Shown piece after piece: positions 60,302 to 64,000 of a DNA stretch of 64,000 bases. The notes under the pieces are model-generated. The model was not told where the DNA came from and searched no databases. It saw only the letters and a program-made list of their open reading frames with translations. Where the stretch lies: NCBI GenBank assembly GCA_965223955.1, contig OZ245029.1, forward strand, positions 682,001-746,000, given 5' to 3'. Numbering within the stretch: the stretch's first letter is position 1; each line of letters starts with the position of its first letter. The translations under genes and the position numbers were made by a program. This stretch comes from Bin75 sp965223955 (GTDB taxonomy: Bacteria > Nitrospirota > Nitrospiria > Nitrospirales > UBA8639).

Positions 60302-61331
60302 CCCTTCCCTCCCTCGCCCCGCTTCTGTCATCCCCGATCCTCGATCACGTCAAGAACAGGCTCTGATCGGGGATCCAGTGTCGTTGCTCTTCCCCTCTTT
60401 TGTAAGGAGGGGATAGCCCCGTAGGTCAGGTTAGCGAAGCGTAACCTGACGTCCTCGCTGTTCAACGAGAATGGAACATGTCGGATTACGCGATGCTAAT
60501 CCGACCTACTCGCTGGCCTCCCCTTCCCTCCTTCTGTCATCCTCGACATCTGTAATCGAGGATCCAGTGTCGTTTCTTTGTCTTTGTTTTGTGCAGTTGT
60601 AGCCGCGGCATCGTATGCCGCCCAGGGAAGCCGCCTGGAAGAAAGCACCATCAGGCTGTCCCCGCCTTCGAACAGGGATCACGTGGCTACAACCCTGCTC
60701 TCACACCGACCTGCCTCACCATTCCCTTCACCTGCATGCTCCGGCATACTCCCGCCTCATCAACCACCACGAGTGCCAAAGCCTGTCCCCGGCCTTTGTC
60801 CCCGCAGGCTTGGGGATTTATCGGGGAGTAGTGGACCCATACACTCCATTGTGGCTTGCCGGATGTGCTGTCTATCGTTAGACCTTGGATACAGGCCTGC
60901 TGGCGCCCCACTCCGAAGCAAAACAGGCACGACAACTGGAATAAGTGGTCTGTTTTCTACGTAGACATTCCAGAACGATTGATCTGTTTTTGGCTGGAAC
61001 GAGCGTTCTGATTCATACGTATTGACAATTACCATGAAATAGTTATAGTGCGCACCGTTTGTGTCACCGCAAATGGGCTCCGGGGCTGGCATGGCTGAGA
61101 GGGAAGGCACCTGTTCGAGGTCGAAGTCCAAATAAACATACACCCTTCTCAGATTACACATACACCCTTCTCAGATAAGAACGGACCCTGAATTGCCGTC
61201 GAGCGTTTGTTCCGGCGATGGGAGAGGTTTTGTTGCATCTTCTCCCTGCTATTTTGTTTGCCGAAATATTTCAAACCGAACTGTTTGTTCTTCAAGGTTT
61301 TCGTTTCTCAGCTTTCAGCGAAAGGACGACC
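60302..61331. repeat. Kilobase-long gene-free, repeat-rich spacer
   Basis: No reliable gene. From left: a TGTCATCCCCGATC...GATCGGGGATCCAG palindrome (60326-60380), a TTTTGTAAGGAGGGG fragment (60398-60412), two inverted copies of a GTAGGTC-GG-TTAGCG unit (60421-60450 and 60479-60509), a second GATCCAGTGTCGTTT-type repeat (60535-60577), an IS481 end remnant (60745-60855) and an 18-bp direct repeat (61137-61176). The open frames across it are low-quality. Confidence 0.6.
60745..60855 (+). mobile_element. Degraded IS481-family right end
   Basis: CATCAACCACCACGAGTGCC at the left and AGTGGACCCATACA at the right match the 3' end of the IS at 35301-36407, but about 47 bases beginning GCCTGTCCCCGG are inserted between them. 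Only the transposase tail and the inverted repeat appear to survive. Confidence 0.5.
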
Positions 61332-64000
61332 ATGGCTTCGGAGTTCCTCGCAACGCATGCGGAGAGCAGTTTCACAATGAGGCCTCGTTCGAGTTATCCT
61401 GGCAGTCCGATAATCAGCCCGGCGCCGCCCGGCGGCCCGGGCAGGGTGACATCGTCAGCCGGGGTCAGCAGGTACCGCCGCGAACGCCGTATCCGCTCCC
61501 TGACGGCGGCCTCTTCGCGTCGGCGCGCGGCCAGGCGTCTGGCGAGCGCCGCCCGGCGCTTCCTCGTCCCAGCCTCCCTCGGTCTTCTCGCCATCCTGGG
61601 CCTGAACGACACCGCGTACACCTTCCAGGGACGGGCGATGCCCGCCGTCGCAAGCCCCCCTTCGAACGAAGCAAGTGCCACGCTGCCGCTTGGCATTTGC
61701 GACCGCACCAAGCAAGTACGTGACGCCATTGTTGCTAAAATCCCAGGTGTCAGGAACTGTACGAAGGTCACTGACGCTCAAATGGCCCAAATCAAGCGCC
61801 GTTTAAGACTGGAGAACACACAGATCGGCTCGCTGCAGGCTGGAGACTTCGCCGGTCTGCCGAATCTGGTGGAGATCCGTCTGGATGGAAACCAGTTGAG
61901 CCGCCTGCCGGACGGCGTGTTCGACGGACTGTCGTCGCTGACAAAACTTGATCTGAGCGATAACCAGTTGAGCACCTTGCCGTCGGATGTGTTTGACGGG
62001 CTGTCGTCGCTGCTGTTGCTCATGCTGATCGATAACCGGTTGAGCATCTTGCCATCGGATGTGTTTGACGGGCTGTCGTCGCTGGAATGGCTCATGCTGG
62101 GGGAGAATCGATTGAGCAGCCTGCCACCGGATGTATTTGACGGACTGTCGTCGCTGGTGTGGCTCATTCTGGAGGAAAATCAATTGAGCAGCCTGCCGTC
62201 GGATGTGTTTGACGAACTGTCATCGCTGAGAAAACTCGATCTGGAGGCAAACCGGTTGAGCAGCCTGCCGTCGGATGTATTTGACGGACTGTCGTCGCTG
62301 GAGTGGCTCCGTCTGAGGATAAACCGGTTGAGCAGCCTGCCGTCGGATGTATTTGACGGACTGTCGTCGCTGACAAAACTCGACTTAAGGGAAAACCGGT
62401 TGAGTAGCCTATCGTCGGATGTGTTTGACGGACTGTCGTTGCTGGAAGACCTTTTACTGGATCGAAACCAGTTGACATTGACCGGCCTTCCCTCGGATGT
62501 GTTCGAAGGACTGTCGTCGCTGGAGATGCTCAATCTGCAACACAACCGGTTGAGCAGCCTACCGGACGGAGTGTTCGAAGGACTGTCGTCGCTGGAGTGG
62601 CTTTTGCTGTATAAAAACCCCGTGGATCCCCTGCCCCTGACCGTTTCCCTGGAGGAAGTCGGGGACAGTGGATTCAAGGCCACAGTGCCTGCAGGTGCGC
62701 CGTTCACGATGACGTTTCCGGTCAGCGTCACGAACGGAAACATTGTCGGCGGGGCAACCACGCTCACGATTCCTGTTGGCGCGGTGGAAAGCGGCATCCT
62801 GTCGGTCACCCGCGCGGTTGGCACGACGGATGCCGTCACCGTGGACATTGGCGCCCCGTTGCCGAGGTTGCCGGAGAGTTACCATCAAGGCTACGCGCTC
62901 GCCAAGGCCACTGATTTGCCACGTGAAATACTGGCCGACGACGAGACGCCGCTGACGGCGGCGTTCGAGGGCCTGCCGGAGGCGCATGACGGGGAGGACG
63001 CGTTCCGCGTCCGGGTGGCGTTCAGCGAGGACATCGGGATTAGCTTCCGGTCGATGCGCGACGAGTCGTTCACGGTGGACGGGGGCGAGGTGACCGGGGC
63101 GCGCCGGGTGGACGGGCGCCACGACCTGTGGGAAATCACGGTCGCGCCCGACTCGGACGGAGACGTGACGATCGCGCTGCCGGCGGGGCGCGAGTGCACG
63201 GTCTCCGGGGCGATCTGCACCCGGGGCGGGGACCGCAGGCAGCTCGCCAACACGCCGACGGCGACGGTGGCCGGCCCGGTGGACGAGGCCGCGCCCGCGG
63301 CGCTGACGGCGAGTTTCGTGGAGGCGCGAGCATGACGGGGAGACGGCGTTCACGCTCCGGATCGCGTTCAGCGAGGGCATCTCGATCGGCTTCCGGACGT
63401 TCGGGGACCAGTCGGTGTCGGCGACGGGCGGGCGCGTGACCAAGGCGAAGCGGGTGGACCGGCGCAAGGACTTGTGGGAGGTGACGGTGGAGCCCGACAC
63501 CAATGAGGCGGTGACGCTCACGCTCGCCGGGGGCCGCGCCTGCGGCACGGCCGGGGCGGTGTGCACCGGCGCCGGGCGGGCGCTGTCGGCGGGGATCTCG
63601 ACGAGGGTGCTGGGACCGGCGGCGCTCACGGTGGCGGACGCGCGGGCCAAGGAAGGCACGGACGAGACCATCGACTTCACGGTGAGCCTGAGCCGGGCGA
63701 CGCGGGCGGCGGTGACGGTGGCCTACGCGACCGCCGACGGCAGCGCGACGGCGGGGTCGGACTACACGGCGACGAGCGGGACGCTCACCTTTGCCGCGGG
63801 CGAGACCGAGCAGACGGTCTTGGTGCCGGTGCTGGACGACGCCCATGACGAGGGCGAGGAGACGCTGACGCTGCGGCTCTCGGCGGCGGTGATCGCGGAC
63901 GGCGAGGCGACGGGCACCATCAAGAACACGGACCCGTTGCAGCGGGCGTGGCTGGCGCGGTTCGGGCGCACGGCGGCCACGCACGTGACGGACGCGGTGG
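61332..64000 (+). CDS. LRR / Calx-beta / autotransporter-like surface protein, frameshifted and partial
   Basis: The start at 61332 has AAAGGAC upstream. After an arginine-rich leader and a hydrophobic stretch (FLVPASLGLLAILGL) come about 11 leucine-rich repeats of 24 residues (61800-62610; LSSLPSDVFDGLSSLEWL type) with nearly identical 72-bp DNA units. Then follow an Ig/SwmB-like region (DAFRVRVAFSEDIGISF) and a stop at 63333-63335. The next frame (from 63328) continues EHDGETAFTLRIAFSEGISI, a second SwmB-like unit, a Calx-beta domain (GSDYTATSGTLTFAAGETEQ) and RAWLARFGRTAATHV, the usual lead into an autotransporter barrel. It runs off the window. Adhesion or recognition at the cell surface is likely. 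GC content climbs sharply after about 62.9 kb. Confidence 0.75.

Noticed and set aside
60760..61161. 133-residue minus-strand frame in the spacer before the surface protein
   Set aside because: Its C-terminal third is the IS481 remnant and its start lies beside a direct repeat; the middle part has no recognised motif.
61800..62610. Regular 72-bp repeats considered as a CRISPR-like array
   Set aside because: The units are contiguous, coding and in frame with leucine-rich repeat consensus; there are no unique spacers.
61394..62848. Minus-strand frames with repeated SSDDSPSNTS motifs
   Set aside because: They are the antisense of the 72-bp leucine-rich repeats, not a separate repeat protein.

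Overview
This is a chromosomal window from a Gram-negative, GC-rich bacterium. It carries a bacterial thrS-infC-rpmI-rplT cluster, lysine (DAP) and arginine biosynthesis genes, hemL, a Tat-exported dioxygenase, lipoproteins and an autotransporter-like surface protein. The mix of larB/larC, an archaeal-type PheRS, zinc-ribbon membrane proteins and a B12-type radical SAM protein would fit a Nitrospirota-like lineage. That assignment is an inference from gene content and is weak; no rRNA is present to settle it.

Layout. 0-3.3 kb: thrS-infC-rpmI-rplT on the plus strand. 3.3-5.8 kb: an accessory pocket with antitoxin, toxin and methylase remnants around rmuC, sitting where bacterial pheST would normally follow rplT. 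5.8-13.7 kb: a minus-strand operon larC-pdxA-DUF4177-rsmB-rpe-pheS-pheT, in which both PheRS subunits are of the archaeal/eukaryotic type. 13.9-16.4 kb: a secreted protein, larB and gpsA. 16.4-23.7 kb: a type I restriction-modification operon hsdR-hsdS-hsdM plus a fourth, coiled-coil membrane gene. 23.8-27.1 kb: a DUF5131 protein, a zinc-ribbon membrane protein, a YbgC thioesterase and an orphan CARF protein of the TIGR02710 family. 27.5-32.3 kb: an NtrC-type regulator and a histidine kinase, convergent, then apaH and a methyltransferase. 32.4-38 kb: an accessory island with a broken hicAB, an AT-rich AAA ATPase with three 18-bp-spaced operator-like repeats, brnTA, an IS481-family element, tRNA-Gln, a secreted protein and a VapBC pair. 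38-45 kb: purM, ankyrin protein, SpoU methyltransferase, MntA-HepT, hemL, monooxygenase-like protein and intradiol dioxygenase. 45.5-56.3 kb: a long minus-strand biosynthetic run argD-argF-argG-argH-lipoprotein-radical SAM-lysA-dapA-dapB. 56.4-60.3 kb: an AAA/DUF4143 gene bracketed by direct repeats, a DUF2628-like membrane protein, a hypothetical gene and gpmA. 60.3-64 kb: a repeat-rich gap and then a leucine-rich-repeat/Calx-beta/autotransporter-like gene running off the end.

Three themes stand out. First, palindromic dispersed repeats are common and some lie in frame inside genes (the CARF gene, argF, argH). Second, gene breakage is concentrated in defence and toxin-antitoxin genes: hsdS, the coiled-coil partner, hicA and probably a DUF5615 toxin each regain frame with one added base in a short homopolymer, and hicB has a nonsense codon, while the housekeeping genes are intact. 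Third, the best candidates for undescribed biology are the orphan CARF-thioesterase pair, the fourth gene of the hsd operon, the ATPase with iteron-like repeats, and the LRR surface protein.
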